A stretch of 17,766 nt of DNA from UBA4416 sp020846025 (GTDB taxonomy: Bacteria > Bacteroidota > Bacteroidia > B-17B0 > Aurantibacillaceae): NCBI GenBank assembly GCA_963169295.1, contig CAUJDD010000016.1:1-17766 (forward strand). Reading direction: 5' to 3'. Below are positions 7,520 through 14,312 of the stretch, one piece after another. Under the pieces are notes generated by a model, which was given only the letters and a program-made list of their open reading frames with translations, was not told where the DNA came from and searched no databases. The position numbers were made by a program, and so were the translations under genes. The stretch's first letter is position 1, and every line of letters begins with the position of its first letter.

Positions 7520-8344
7520 ATGAATTATTCTCATTTATTACAACAAGCTATTATTGCTTCAGTTTCTGCAGGAAAAGAAATTTTAGATGTGTATCATACT
7601 AATTTCTCGGTAGAATTTAAAGAGGATAAATCGCCGCTTACCTTAGCCGACAAACGTGCTAGTGATAAAATCATAGAAACCTTAAAACCCTTTGCTTTTC
7701 CTGTTCTAAGTGAAGAAGGTAAACATGATAGCTTTGAAGTGAGAAAACAATGGAAAACCTTATGGATTGTGGATCCCTTAGATGGTACTAAGGAATTTGT
7801 AAAACGTAACGGAGAGTTTACAGTAAATATTGCATTGGTAGAAAATAATTTACCTTCTTTAGGTGTTATTTATTCACCTGTACTAAAGCAGTTATACTTT
7901 GCAGCCAAACATCTTGGGGCCTATAAAATAGATAATCAATCTTTTGAGAAAATTAATTTTTCGGAAGATACTTTTTCATTAGATGCACTTATACAATTGT
8001 CACAAAAATTACCAATTGAACAAACTCGAAAAAAATATGTGGTGGTGGCAAGTCGTTCACACATGAGTACAGAAACTTATCAGCATATCGAAAAGTTGAA
8101 GGCCCTGCAATATGACGTTGAAATTGTAACAACAGGTAGTAGCATTAAAATGTGTTGGATTGCCGAAGGTGTGGCTGATGAATATCCGCGTTTCGGACCT
8201 ACTATGGAGTGGGACACTGCCGCTGGACAAGCCATCTTGCAAGAGTCAAATGCTGAGTTAATAGATTTAGAAACCAACCAAGCTATGCTCTATAACCGCG
8301 AGTATTTATTAAATAATTGGTTCATAGCTCGTCGTAAAAAATAG
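7520..8344 (+). CDS. cysQ: 3'(2'),5'-bisphosphate nucleotidase CysQ
   Basis: 274 residues, inositol-monophosphatase superfamily. The metal-binding set is complete: Asp44 in 'TLADKRAS', Glu65/Glu66 in SEE, Asp85 and Asp88 in DPLDGTKEF (the Lys-Glu-Phe ending is typical of CysQ rather than SuhB), and Asp232 in 'MEWDTAAGQA'. 'GSSIKMCWIAEGVADEYPRFGPT' is also characteristic of CysQ. The enzyme hydrolyses 3'-phosphoadenosine 5'-phosphate, the by-product of sulfate assimilation and sulfotransfer, to AMP, using Mg2+. It is cytosolic or loosely membrane-bound. It follows feoB by 4 bases and so is probably the last gene of feoAB-cysQ. Why it is linked to iron uptake is unclear; shared sulfur/iron demand is only a guess. 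Confidence 0.94.
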   Translation: MNYSHLLQQAIIASVSAGKEILDVYHTNFSVEFKEDKSPLTLADKRASDKIIETLKPFAFPVLSEEGKHDSFEVRKQWKTLWIVDPLDGTKEFVKRNGEFTVNIALVENNLPSLGVIYSPVLKQLYFAAKHLGAYKIDNQSFEKINFSEDTFSLDALIQLSQKLPIEQTRKKYVVVASRSHMSTETYQHIEKLKALQYDVEIVTTGSSIKMCWIAEGVADEYPRFGPTMEWDTAAGQAILQESNAELIDLETNQAMLYNREYLLNNWFIARRKK

Positions 8345-8379
8345 CCTTTAATTAGTTTTTAAAAATCCAATCTTTTAAG

Positions 8380-8387
8380 TTACTTTG
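8380..8387 (+). promoter_or_regulatory. Candidate -7 box (TTACTTTG) for kbl
   Basis: TTACTTTG differs at one base from TAnnTTTG and ends 22 bases before the kbl ATG, in a 65-base gap with no good terminator. The upstream T run at 8356-8360 is the only -33 candidate. Confidence 0.35.
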
Positions 8388-8409
8388 TATAACTTAAAAA
8401 CAACTTATT

Positions 8410-9600
8410 ATGTACGGGCAGTTTCAAAAACATCTTCAAGATCAATTAAACGAAATAGAACAAAATGGCTTATTTAAAAAAGAACGCATTATCATCACGC
8501 CGCAAGGAGCTTCTGTTAAAGTAAGTGATGGTAAAGAGGTGATAATTTTTTGTGCTAATAATTATTTGGGCTTATCTTCTCACCCTAAAGTAATTGCTGG
8601 TGCTAAAAACGCATTAGATACACATGGTTATGGAATGTCATCGGTACGTTTTATTTGTGGAACGCAGGATATTCATAAAACATTAGAACAAAAAATTGCC
8701 ACCTTTTTAGGACAAGAAGATACCATTTTGTATGCTGCAGCATTTGATGCCAACGGTGGCGTGTTTGAACCATTATTTGGTGAAGAAGACGCTATTATCT
8801 CTGATGAGTTAAACCATGCATCAATCATAGATGGCGTGAGATTATGTAAAGCACAACGCTACCGCTATAAAAACTGCGACATGGCTGATTTAGAAGAGCA
8901 ACTTAAAAAAGCACAAGCGCAGCGCTATCGCATTATTGTAACAGATGGTGTTTTTAGTATGGACGGTTTTGTGGCACCTTTAGATAAGATTTGTGATTTA
9001 GCTGAAAAATATAATGCTCTTGTGATGGTAGATGAAAGCCATGCAACTGGTTTTATTGGTAAAACAGGAAGAGGAACTGTAGAATTAAAAAACGTGATGA
9101 AGCGTGTAGATATTATTACTGGCACACTTGGTAAAGCCTTAGGTGGTGCTATGGGAGGATTTACTACTGGTAAAAAAGAAATTATTGAAATTCTCCGTCA
9201 GCGTTCGCGTCCTTATTTATTTTCTAATTCGTTAGCACCAAGCATTGTAGGAGCAAGTATTGCGGTGTTTGATATGCTGAGCGAAACAACCGAACTTCGT
9301 GATAAACTTGAGTGGAATATCAATTACTTTAAAAAAGGACTAAAACAAATAGGATTAGAGTTTAAAGAAGGTGATTCGGCTATTGTACCAGTTATGCTTT
9401 ATGATGCCAAATTATCTCAAGTATTTGCCGATAAATTATTGCAAGAAGGTATTTATGTAATTGGTTTCTTTTATCCAGTGGTGGCAAAAGGTCAGGCACG
9501 TATTCGTGTACAACTTTCTGCCGGACACACACAAGCGCATTTGGATAAAGCTTTGGTAGCTTTCGAAAAAGTAGGAAAAGAGTTAGGCGTAATAAAGTAA
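8410..9600 (+). CDS. kbl: Glycine C-acetyltransferase (2-amino-3-ketobutyrate CoA ligase)
   Basis: 396 residues, full length for this alpha-oxoamine synthase. It is a PLP fold-type I enzyme: Lys242 in 'GTLGKALGGAMGG' forms the Schiff base (about Lys244 in E. coli), Asp208 and His211 in 'VMVDESHATGF' hold the cofactor, and 'FCANNYLGLSSHP' and 'YGMSSVRFICGTQDIHKTLE' are family signatures that favour Kbl over BioF, HemA or serine palmitoyltransferase. It interconverts 2-amino-3-oxobutyrate plus CoA with glycine plus acetyl-CoA, the second step of threonine breakdown after threonine dehydrogenase (tdh). No tdh is in this window, so tdh would lie elsewhere. It is a single-gene unit with its own candidate promoter, convergent with the next operon. 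Some Bacteroidota homologues are named pyridoxal phosphate-dependent acyltransferase. Confidence 0.93.
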   Translation: MYGQFQKHLQDQLNEIEQNGLFKKERIIITPQGASVKVSDGKEVIIFCANNYLGLSSHPKVIAGAKNALDTHGYGMSSVRFICGTQDIHKTLEQKIATFLGQEDTILYAAAFDANGGVFEPLFGEEDAIISDELNHASIIDGVRLCKAQRYRYKNCDMADLEEQLKKAQAQRYRIIVTDGVFSMDGFVAPLDKICDLAEKYNALVMVDESHATGFIGKTGRGTVELKNVMKRVDIITGTLGKALGGAMGGFTTGKKEIIEILRQRSRPYLFSNSLAPSIVGASIAVFDMLSETTELRDKLEWNINYFKKGLKQIGLEFKEGDSAIVPVMLYDAKLSQVFADKLLQEGIYVIGFFYPVVAKGQARIRVQLSAGHTQAHLDKALVAFEKVGKELGVIK

Positions 9601-9617
9601 ATTTACGGTTAGAATTA

Positions 9618-9654
9618 GTGTATTGGTATTTACTACTTGGGTTTCTCAATACAC
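9618..9654. terminator. Inverted repeat in the kbl / minus-operon convergent gap
   Basis: GTGTATTG (9618-9625) pairs perfectly with CAATACAC (9647-9654) around a 21-base loop, 18 bases past the kbl stop. A second nested pair lies further right: TTCACA (9703-9708) with TGTGAA (9752-9757), and TACAAG (9711-9716) with CTTGTA (9729-9734). The loops are long and no clear T run follows, so a bidirectional terminator role is tentative. Nothing else is seen in 9601-9763. Confidence 0.3.
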
Positions 9655-9763
9655 AAAGAGTTCAATCAGCTTAGTATAGTTATCCTGCTTGCCTTATGAT
9701 ATTTCACACATACAAGTTGATTTACTCTCTTGTAGATTGTATAGTTTGAAATGTGAATTTGAG

Positions 9764-10225
9764 TTATATATCTTCCCAATAATCAATAATAAGTCCATCA
9801 TTTGGGCTTATTCCTATTGAACGTTTTTCAGTGCCGAAATTGATGATGAGCGCATCATTTAAAAATTGTTCATCTTCCCTACTTAATTCAAAAGCCTCTA
9901 TTGTGGAGTTTATCACATCAATCCACATTTTTGTTTTAGAAGCATCAATAGGAATCATTTGAATTTTCCCTCCAAACTCTTGTTTTAAATGATTTCTCTC
10001 GTCTTCAAAATTATAGTTACTTAAAATATCTATACCCGTGCTTTCATCGTTGCAAGTGATAACCAAGGTGCTATCGTCTGTAAACACTAATTCTACATTG
10101 TCAATTAAATCAATTTGTGCATTGGGGTTTAAACGATTTACCCAAAAATAAATCATCACTTTTTTTAGTGTTTTTCCCTCCGCTGAGGTAAGCATTTGCA
10201 GTTGGTGGTCAGAAAAATGCGTCAT
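9764..10225 (-). CDS. Uncharacterised cytosolic protein, last gene of the ACMSD operon
   Basis: 153 residues from ATG 10225; not recognised. There is no signal peptide or membrane helix, and it is acidic overall. The predicted pattern is beta-rich: 'NVELVFTDDSTLVITCNDESTGIDIL' in the first half, 'GKIQMIPIDASKTKMWIDVINS' and a C-terminal 'ALIINFGTEKRSIGISPNDGLIIDYWEDI' that reads like two or three consecutive strands. The C-terminal piece recalls small domains that sense or bind a partner, but I cannot assign one. The frame also opens at TTG 10258, which would overlap the end of the ACMSD gene by 16 bases and add 11 residues; I prefer the ATG. It lies 17 bases past the ACMSD stop and is probably translated from the same message. 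Confidence 0.65.
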   Translation of the reverse strand: MTHFSDHQLQMLTSAEGKTLKKVMIYFWVNRLNPNAQIDLIDNVELVFTDDSTLVITCNDESTGIDILSNYNFEDERNHLKQEFGGKIQMIPIDASKTKMWIDVINSTIEAFELSREDEQFLNDALIINFGTEKRSIGISPNDGLIIDYWEDI

Positions 10226-10242
10226 GTTGCAGTATTCAAAAT

Positions 10243-11232
10243 CTAAATAGAGAGCCAAGACTTGGCGGCTGTTCCTAATATAACTTGTTTGGTGTCATTA
10301 GATAAAGGCGCTTCTCTTACTAACGTTCCAGGAACTGCCTCACCAAGAGGGAAAGGATAATCAGAACCTTGCATAATTTTATCAGCTCCTATTAAATCAA
10401 TAATATATTGTAGCATTTTATGGTCGCACACATGAGAATCCACCCAAAATTTACCTAAATACTTTTTAGGATTAAATTCGTTATCAATAGCTACTAAATC
10501 TGGGCGGCATTCCCAACCGTGTTCTATTCGGCTAATGGTAGGTAAGAACGAACCGCCACCATGAGCAAAGCATACTTTAAGTTTTGGAAATTTCTCGAAC
10601 ACACCACCAAAAATCATGGAGCAAATAGCACGACTAATTTCTGCAGGCATACCAACTAGCCAAGGCAGCCAATATTTTGTTATGTGTTCTTGTCCCATCA
10701 TTTGCCAAGGATGAATTAAAACAGAAGCGTTTAATTTTTCGCAGGCTTCCCAAAATTTAAAGAATTGTGGGTCGCTTAAATTAATATTGTTGACGTTGCT
10801 CCCAATTTGAACACCCCTAAAACCCAACTTCATGCTTCTTTCTAATTCTTGTACAGCAAGTGCTACATCCTGCATGGGCACAGTGGCTAAACCAATAAAT
10901 TTATCAGGATATTGTTTTATAATTTGAGCAATGTCGTCATTTAAAAACTGAGAAATTTCTAATCCATCTTTTGGTTTGGCGTCATAACTAAACATCACCG
11001 GAATAGTGCAAATAACTTGCATATCAATTTGGTGTTTAGACATGTCCTTTATTCTTACCTCTGGGTTCCAACAATTTTCTTCAATTTCTCTAAATTTTTT
11101 TTCTCCTTGCATCATCCATGCTTTGCCTTCAACATGATGATGTAGTTGAATGAATTGACCGTATCCAAATTTTTTAGTAAAATCAGGAATATGTTTGGGT
11201 ATAATGTGTGTGTGTGTATCTATTGTAAACAT
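10243..11232 (-). CDS. 2-amino-3-carboxymuconate-6-semialdehyde decarboxylase (ACMSD-type amidohydrolase)
   Basis: 329 residues, amidohydrolase superfamily. The resemblance to animal ACMSD is close along the whole length, recalled from the human protein: 'FGYGQFIQLHHH', 'ENCWNPEVRI', 'IPVMFSYDAKP', 'YWLPWLVGMPAE', 'FEKFPKLKVCFAHGGG' and 'SDYPFPLGE'. Metal ligands fall at His7, His9, His174 and Asp291, and the catalytic His224 and substrate-binding Arg48 and Arg243 are present, in nearly the same numbering as human ACMSD. The enzyme removes CO2 from ACMS, the ring-opened product of 3-hydroxyanthranilate, diverting the kynurenine pathway from quinolinate/NAD to 2-aminomuconate and glutarate, or serving 3-hydroxyanthranilate degradation. 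No other kynurenine gene is nearby. It is cytosolic and the middle gene of a three-gene unit. Strict substrate identity is inferred, but decarboxylase membership is strong. Confidence 0.9.
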   Translation of the reverse strand: MFTIDTHTHIIPKHIPDFTKKFGYGQFIQLHHHVEGKAWMMQGEKKFREIEENCWNPEVRIKDMSKHQIDMQVICTIPVMFSYDAKPKDGLEISQFLNDDIAQIIKQYPDKFIGLATVPMQDVALAVQELERSMKLGFRGVQIGSNVNNINLSDPQFFKFWEACEKLNASVLIHPWQMMGQEHITKYWLPWLVGMPAEISRAICSMIFGGVFEKFPKLKVCFAHGGGSFLPTISRIEHGWECRPDLVAIDNEFNPKKYLGKFWVDSHVCDHKMLQYIIDLIGADKIMQGSDYPFPLGEAVPGTLVREAPLSNDTKQVILGTAAKSWLSI

Positions 11233-11257
11233 AATTAATTAGAATAAGTACATCAAT

Positions 11258-11728
11258 CTAAGCCGACTTAGCTACTAAAAATTTTGAAAGCCAAGTGCTT
11301 GATAAAGGCACTTTCCAATTCGACTCTAATTCAGAAGCAAAGGTGATGGAATTATTTAGTACCAGGGTATTTGGATGAATGCTTTGATTTGCCAATAACT
11401 CAGGAATTTGAGTGTGTTTTACAATATGTAGATTATTCGCTTCATCTAAGTATCCAACCAATAATCGGTTTAATAATTCAATATCAAATTTTTGCTCTAG
11501 GTGTTTTACAAAGCGAGTTTTGCTATCTAAGCTGCAGCCACTTGCCTCATAATTACTTTCATCTACTTTAAAAATTAAAATTCTATCTTGGTACAAATCA
11601 TAAGAGGCAACAAGGCTTACTTCGTGCGCCTTCCAGTCCTCCACAAAACTCTGACACATTGCTTTAAACTCTGTAAGCTGTTCTTTGTTTAGCTCTTTGC
11701 TTAGTGTGTAAATCCAGATATGTTCCAT
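11258..11728 (-). CDS. Uncharacterised Bacteroidota protein of the type often misnamed 'ABC transporter ATPase'
   Basis: 156 residues. The pattern 'IWIYTLSKELNKEQ', 'CQSFVEDWKAHEVSLVASYDLYQDRILIFKVDE', 'ASGCSLDSKTRFVKHLEQKFDIELLNRLLVGY', then 'NTLVLNNSITFASELESNWKVPLSSTWLSKFL' matches a conserved Bacteroidota family of about 155-160 residues which, from memory, databases often label ABC transporter ATPase. No Walker A, Walker B or ABC signature motif is present, so that name is not supported by the sequence. There is no signal peptide or membrane helix. The invariant-looking 'GCSLDS' and 'W..H' positions may mark an active or binding site, but no function is known to me. It is the first gene of the operon, 25 bases before ACMSD. 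Confidence 0.8.
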   Translation of the reverse strand: MEHIWIYTLSKELNKEQLTEFKAMCQSFVEDWKAHEVSLVASYDLYQDRILIFKVDESNYEASGCSLDSKTRFVKHLEQKFDIELLNRLLVGYLDEANNLHIVKHTQIPELLANQSIHPNTLVLNNSITFASELESNWKVPLSSTWLSKFLVAKSA

Positions 11729-11760
11729 GTTAATTAAAGATTTTAGTTCTTACTGTTTGT

Positions 11761-11796
11761 AGCCATTTCTTAAAAGTAATGGTGCATAAAATGGCT
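11761..11796 (-). repeat. Inverted repeat in the leader of the ACMSD operon
   Basis: AGCCATTT (11761-11768) and AAATGGCT (11789-11796) form a perfect 8-bp stem with a 20-base loop, between the candidate promoter and the first ATG at 11728. It could be an operator or leader structure, or chance. Confidence 0.3.
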
Positions 11797-11799
11797 ATT

Positions 11800-11807
11800 C
11801 AAAATTA
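11800..11807 (-). promoter_or_regulatory. Candidate -7 box (TAATTTTG) for the ACMSD operon
   Basis: Read on the minus strand, TAATTTTG is an exact match to the Bacteroidota -7 element TAnnTTTG, 72 bases before the first ATG (11728). It lies just past the hairpin that ends the upstream operon. A second possible box, TACTTTTA, sits at 11771-11778. Confidence 0.4.
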
Positions 11808-11813
11808 CGATTT

Positions 11814-11836
11814 TTTTAAGCAACTATCGCTTAAAA
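11814..11836 (-). terminator. Hairpin after the HNH-ldcA-hydrolase operon
   Basis: TTTTAAGC (11814-11821) pairs perfectly with GCTTAAAA (11829-11836) around a 7-base loop, 12 bases beyond the hydrolase stop at 11849. The stem is AT-rich and the run after it on the minus strand is A rather than T, so it may be weak, but it lies between two minus-strand units as a terminator should. Confidence 0.4.
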
Positions 11837-11848
11837 TGAGGATATATT

Positions 11849-12643
11849 TCAAGTAAAGTTTACAATAAGTTGGCTCATGGCTGGCACGGCTTCTAAATTG
11901 AGGGTGTGCCCTGCAAATGGTATAATTTCTAACCGAGCGCCGCTAATGGCTTGAGTTACTTCTTTAGCCATGTGCGTAGGAAATAGCGCATCTTTTTCGC
12001 CTTGAATAACTAAAGTGGGTGTTTTTATTTTTTTTAATTCGCTTCTATAATCTCCTCTTTCTTTTGTAGCATGCATTAATTTAAAAAGAGCTTGTTTATC
12101 TTCATTTAATTCTTGACGCGCTTGTTTCATCATCTCAATAGGAATAAGCGGATTTGTAAAATATTGTTCGCTTAATACGGATGGCAACATAATATCTAAC
12201 ATCAATGGATAGCCTCCAAACTCTAGTGCCCGCCACCACGATAACTCAATGGCTTCGTAATAGGGTGTTTTGTGTGCAAAGGTAGCCATTAAGATTAAGT
12301 GTGAGAGGCGTTGAGGGAAATGAACAGCTAGGTGTTGTGCCACTAAACTACCGTATGATAAACCTGCTATAATAACCCTATCAATTTTTAAATGGTTAAG
12401 AATTGTGATGACATCTTGAGCATGTTGATTGAAGTTACGCCACTCACCCGTTTTATCACTTTTTCCTTGAAAAATAAAATCAATAAGTATAATCTTATAC
12501 TGCTCTTTAAAATATGGAACAGTTAATACCCATGCTAAAGTAGTTTGCGATAAACCATTTAAAAATACAATGGTTTTTAAGGCCTGCTCATTACCATGTA
12601 TTTCATAATATATATTTAAGTTATCGTTGGTTTTACAATACAT
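11849..12643 (-). CDS. Alpha/beta-fold hydrolase
   Basis: 264 residues, compact alpha/beta hydrolase. The nucleophile Ser96 is in GLSYG (94-98), the acid is Asp218 in 'IQGEKDALFP', and the base is His246 in 'FAGHTLNLEAVP', so the triad is complete. The oxyanion region is 'FLNGLSQTTLAW' (27-38), and a cap domain lies at about 125-195. The usual D-x-R-G-x-G-x-S stretch reads 'DFIFQGKSD', a small departure. There is no signal peptide. The overall pattern is that of the BioH/PcaD/MhpC group, but the substrate cannot be told from sequence. The gene starts 6 bases after the LD-carboxypeptidase stop and is the last gene of that operon, which suggests but does not prove a role in envelope or peptidoglycan turnover. 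Confidence 0.88.
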   Translation of the reverse strand: MYCKTNDNLNIYYEIHGNEQALKTIVFLNGLSQTTLAWVLTVPYFKEQYKIILIDFIFQGKSDKTGEWRNFNQHAQDVITILNHLKIDRVIIAGLSYGSLVAQHLAVHFPQRLSHLILMATFAHKTPYYEAIELSWWRALEFGGYPLMLDIMLPSVLSEQYFTNPLIPIEMMKQARQELNEDKQALFKLMHATKERGDYRSELKKIKTPTLVIQGEKDALFPTHMAKEVTQAISGARLEIIPFAGHTLNLEAVPAMSQLIVNFT

Positions 12644-12649
12644 ACTTTG

Positions 12650-13543
12650 TTATAAGAATTGAATACTTGCCGAACTCTCTTTTACTTTTAGTTCAATTTT
12701 ACCACCCAAATACAAGGCTATATTTTCGCTAATATGCCCTGCTGGTACATCAAAACATACAGGATAGTTGTAATCTTTTACAGCATCTAAAATAATTTCT
12801 TCGGGTAGCTTGCCAAATGGAATAGGGTTATCTCTCATGTCAGTCATTCCACCAACTAATAAACCTTTTAAACAACTTAACTTTCCAGAAAGTTTAAGCT
12901 GCATCATCATTCTGTCAAGGTGGTATAAATATTCATCTAAATCTTCAATAAACAATATTTTATCTCTAGTGTCTATATCAAAAGGTGTTCCACTGAGTGC
13001 GTATAATAACGAAAGATTACCTCCAACTAATGGTGCTGTGGCTTTTCCAGTTATATTCATGTGATGTTCTTCTACATCCACACGTTGATGTTTTCCAAAC
13101 AAAGCATTGATTAAACTTTTAGTGGCTTTAGTGTTTTTAGTAAAATTAATGGGCATAGTGGCGTGTAATGTCATAATGCCAATATTATGAATAGCACTGT
13201 GTAACACAGTTACGTCGCTATAACCAACCAACCATTTAGGATACTGTTTAAACTGAGTAAAATCAACACTTTCCATTAATCTTACGGTACCATAACCACC
13301 ACGCGCGATAATAATAGCTTTAATTTCTTTATGATTCAATGCCCATTGTAAGTCATCGGCACGTTGTACATCGGTACCAGCATATAGATGATGTGTGGCA
13401 AATAAATTTTTACCCAATAGTACTTCTAAACCACTTTTTTTTAATAATGAAGCAGCGGGATAAATCTCCTCGGGTGTTATTTTACGAGCAGTAGCAATAA
13501 TGGCAACTTTATCGCCCTTATTTAAAAATGGCGGATAAATCAT
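12650..13543 (-). CDS. ldcA: LD-carboxypeptidase (peptidase family S66)
   Basis: 297 residues, normal for LdcA. The Ser-Glu-His triad is in place: Ser109 in GYSDVT (107-112), Glu200 in 'LFIEDLDE', and His270 in 'VPAGHISEN', in the order and spacing of family S66. 'PPFLNKGDKVAIIATAR' at the start and 'IIARGGYGTVRLM' at about 78-90 are also typical. The enzyme cuts the L-Lys/mDAP-D-Ala bond of tetrapeptides during murein recycling and works in the cytosol; no signal peptide is seen. The start ATG overlaps the stop of the upstream NUMOD4/HNH gene (ATGA), so translation is probably coupled. Related S66 proteins can act on microcin C-like peptides (MccF), but nothing nearby suggests that. Confidence 0.93.
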   Translation of the reverse strand: MIYPPFLNKGDKVAIIATARKITPEEIYPAASLLKKSGLEVLLGKNLFATHHLYAGTDVQRADDLQWALNHKEIKAIIIARGGYGTVRLMESVDFTQFKQYPKWLVGYSDVTVLHSAIHNIGIMTLHATMPINFTKNTKATKSLINALFGKHQRVDVEEHHMNITGKATAPLVGGNLSLLYALSGTPFDIDTRDKILFIEDLDEYLYHLDRMMMQLKLSGKLSCLKGLLVGGMTDMRDNPIPFGKLPEEIILDAVKDYNYPVCFDVPAGHISENIALYLGGKIELKVKESSASIQFL

Positions 13544-14232
13544 TTTTTCTTTCGTTTTACGGAGTTTGTACTAATTTTTTTAGATGGCTTTGTTTTTTGT
13601 TTTTTTTCTAATCGCTGATGATACTCGATGTTTTGTAATTGCTTTTTATATTTTGGATGAATGGGTTCGCCATCTACATGAATATGAAACCATAATTCCC
13701 CATTTTTAATTCGGTATAAATTCATTTCCGCAATTTGGTATTTGTCGGCTAGTTTTTTTAAGGTGAGTTTGCGATTAGGATTCCAAATTTCTTTTTTTAG
13801 TTGTGTAACTTTTTTCTCGTTGAGTTTACGAGCCGATTCCCCTTTATAAACTTTTCGGGCATTGGCTTTAATGACATTGGGATTATTTTTAAAATGTTCG
13901 TAGTACTGCGCTAAAGTTACCCATTTTAAATTAGACACCTGATTATTCTCTTTGTTATAATCAATATGAATAATTCGATGATGCTTGGCACTTGGTTTCT
14001 TTAAAAAAGTAAGTGCTACAGCTTTATGACAAAAAAGTGCTTTAGAAGCTTTGCCAAGATGAATGGTTACCATAGGTAATCCGCTATTTAGATGTGTTTT
14101 TAAGATATAAAGTGCTTTTATATCTTTTTCGTAAGTAGCTAATCTGCCCTTCGAAGAAACAGCATATCGTTTACTGCCATTAGATTTTATGGAAGGAATA
14201 GGTTTCCAAACTTCTTTTTTGTGTAAAGCCAT
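13540..14232 (-). CDS. NUMOD4/HNH endonuclease-like DNA-binding protein
   Basis: 230 residues, strongly basic. Residues about 9-34 match a NUMOD4 motif (W-K-P-I-P ... Y-A-V-S-S-K-G-R). Residues about 68-107 match an HNH_3 nuclease core: 'CHKAVALTFL' then 'IHIDYNKENNQVSNLKWV', with the catalytic-type His, the Asn-Lys-x-Asn-Asn and the Asn-Leu-Lys-Trp elements. Residues about 152-178 form a helix-turn-helix ('LTLKKLADKYQIAEMNLYRIKNG'), followed by a Lys-rich tail. These modules are typical of phage and intron homing endonucleases, but no intron, inteine or phage gene surrounds it. It is the first gene of the ldcA operon, overlapping ldcA by 4 bases. It may be a domesticated nuclease or a DNA-binding regulator; activity is unproven. 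Confidence 0.75.
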   Translation of the reverse strand: MALHKKEVWKPIPSIKSNGSKRYAVSSKGRLATYEKDIKALYILKTHLNSGLPMVTIHLGKASKALFCHKAVALTFLKKPSAKHHRIIHIDYNKENNQVSNLKWVTLAQYYEHFKNNPNVIKANARKVYKGESARKLNEKKVTQLKKEIWNPNRKLTLKKLADKYQIAEMNLYRIKNGELWFHIHVDGEPIHPKYKKQLQNIEYHQRLEKKQKTKPSKKISTNSVKRKKK

Positions 14233-14254
14233 TAATTTTTTGATTTTTAATGAA

Positions 14255-14262
14255 TAAAGTTA
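14255..14262 (-). promoter_or_regulatory. Candidate -7 box for the HNH-ldcA operon
   Basis: TAACTTTA on the minus strand, 22 bases before the ATG at 14232, in the divergent gap with metG. It lies only 5 bases from the plus-strand box of metG, so the two promoters would overlap. Confidence 0.3.
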
Positions 14263-14267
14263 AATGT

Positions 14268-14276
14268 TATCTTTAC
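14268..14276 (+). promoter_or_regulatory. Candidate -7 box (TATCTTTAC) for metG
   Basis: TATCTTTAC ends 36 bases before the metG ATG at 14313 and fits the TAnnTTTAC pattern of this window. It lies downstream of the in-frame ATG at 14250, which argues against that ATG being the true start. Confidence 0.45.
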
Positions 14277-14312
14277 ACAATTTTACAGCATTTTAGTCAT
14301 ATAACCAACGCT

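Noticed and set aside
9601..9763. Possible small RNA or gene in the convergent gap
   Set aside because: Only inverted repeats with long loops are visible; no promoter box, no reading frame of note and no known RNA signature.
12810..13064. Plus-strand frame inside ldcA
   Set aside because: Antisense shadow of the S66 peptidase; no own start region or family features.
14250..14312. Earlier in-frame start for metG
   Set aside because: The added 21 residues have no counterpart I know of in MetG and cover the candidate promoter; the ATG at 14313 gives the usual start.
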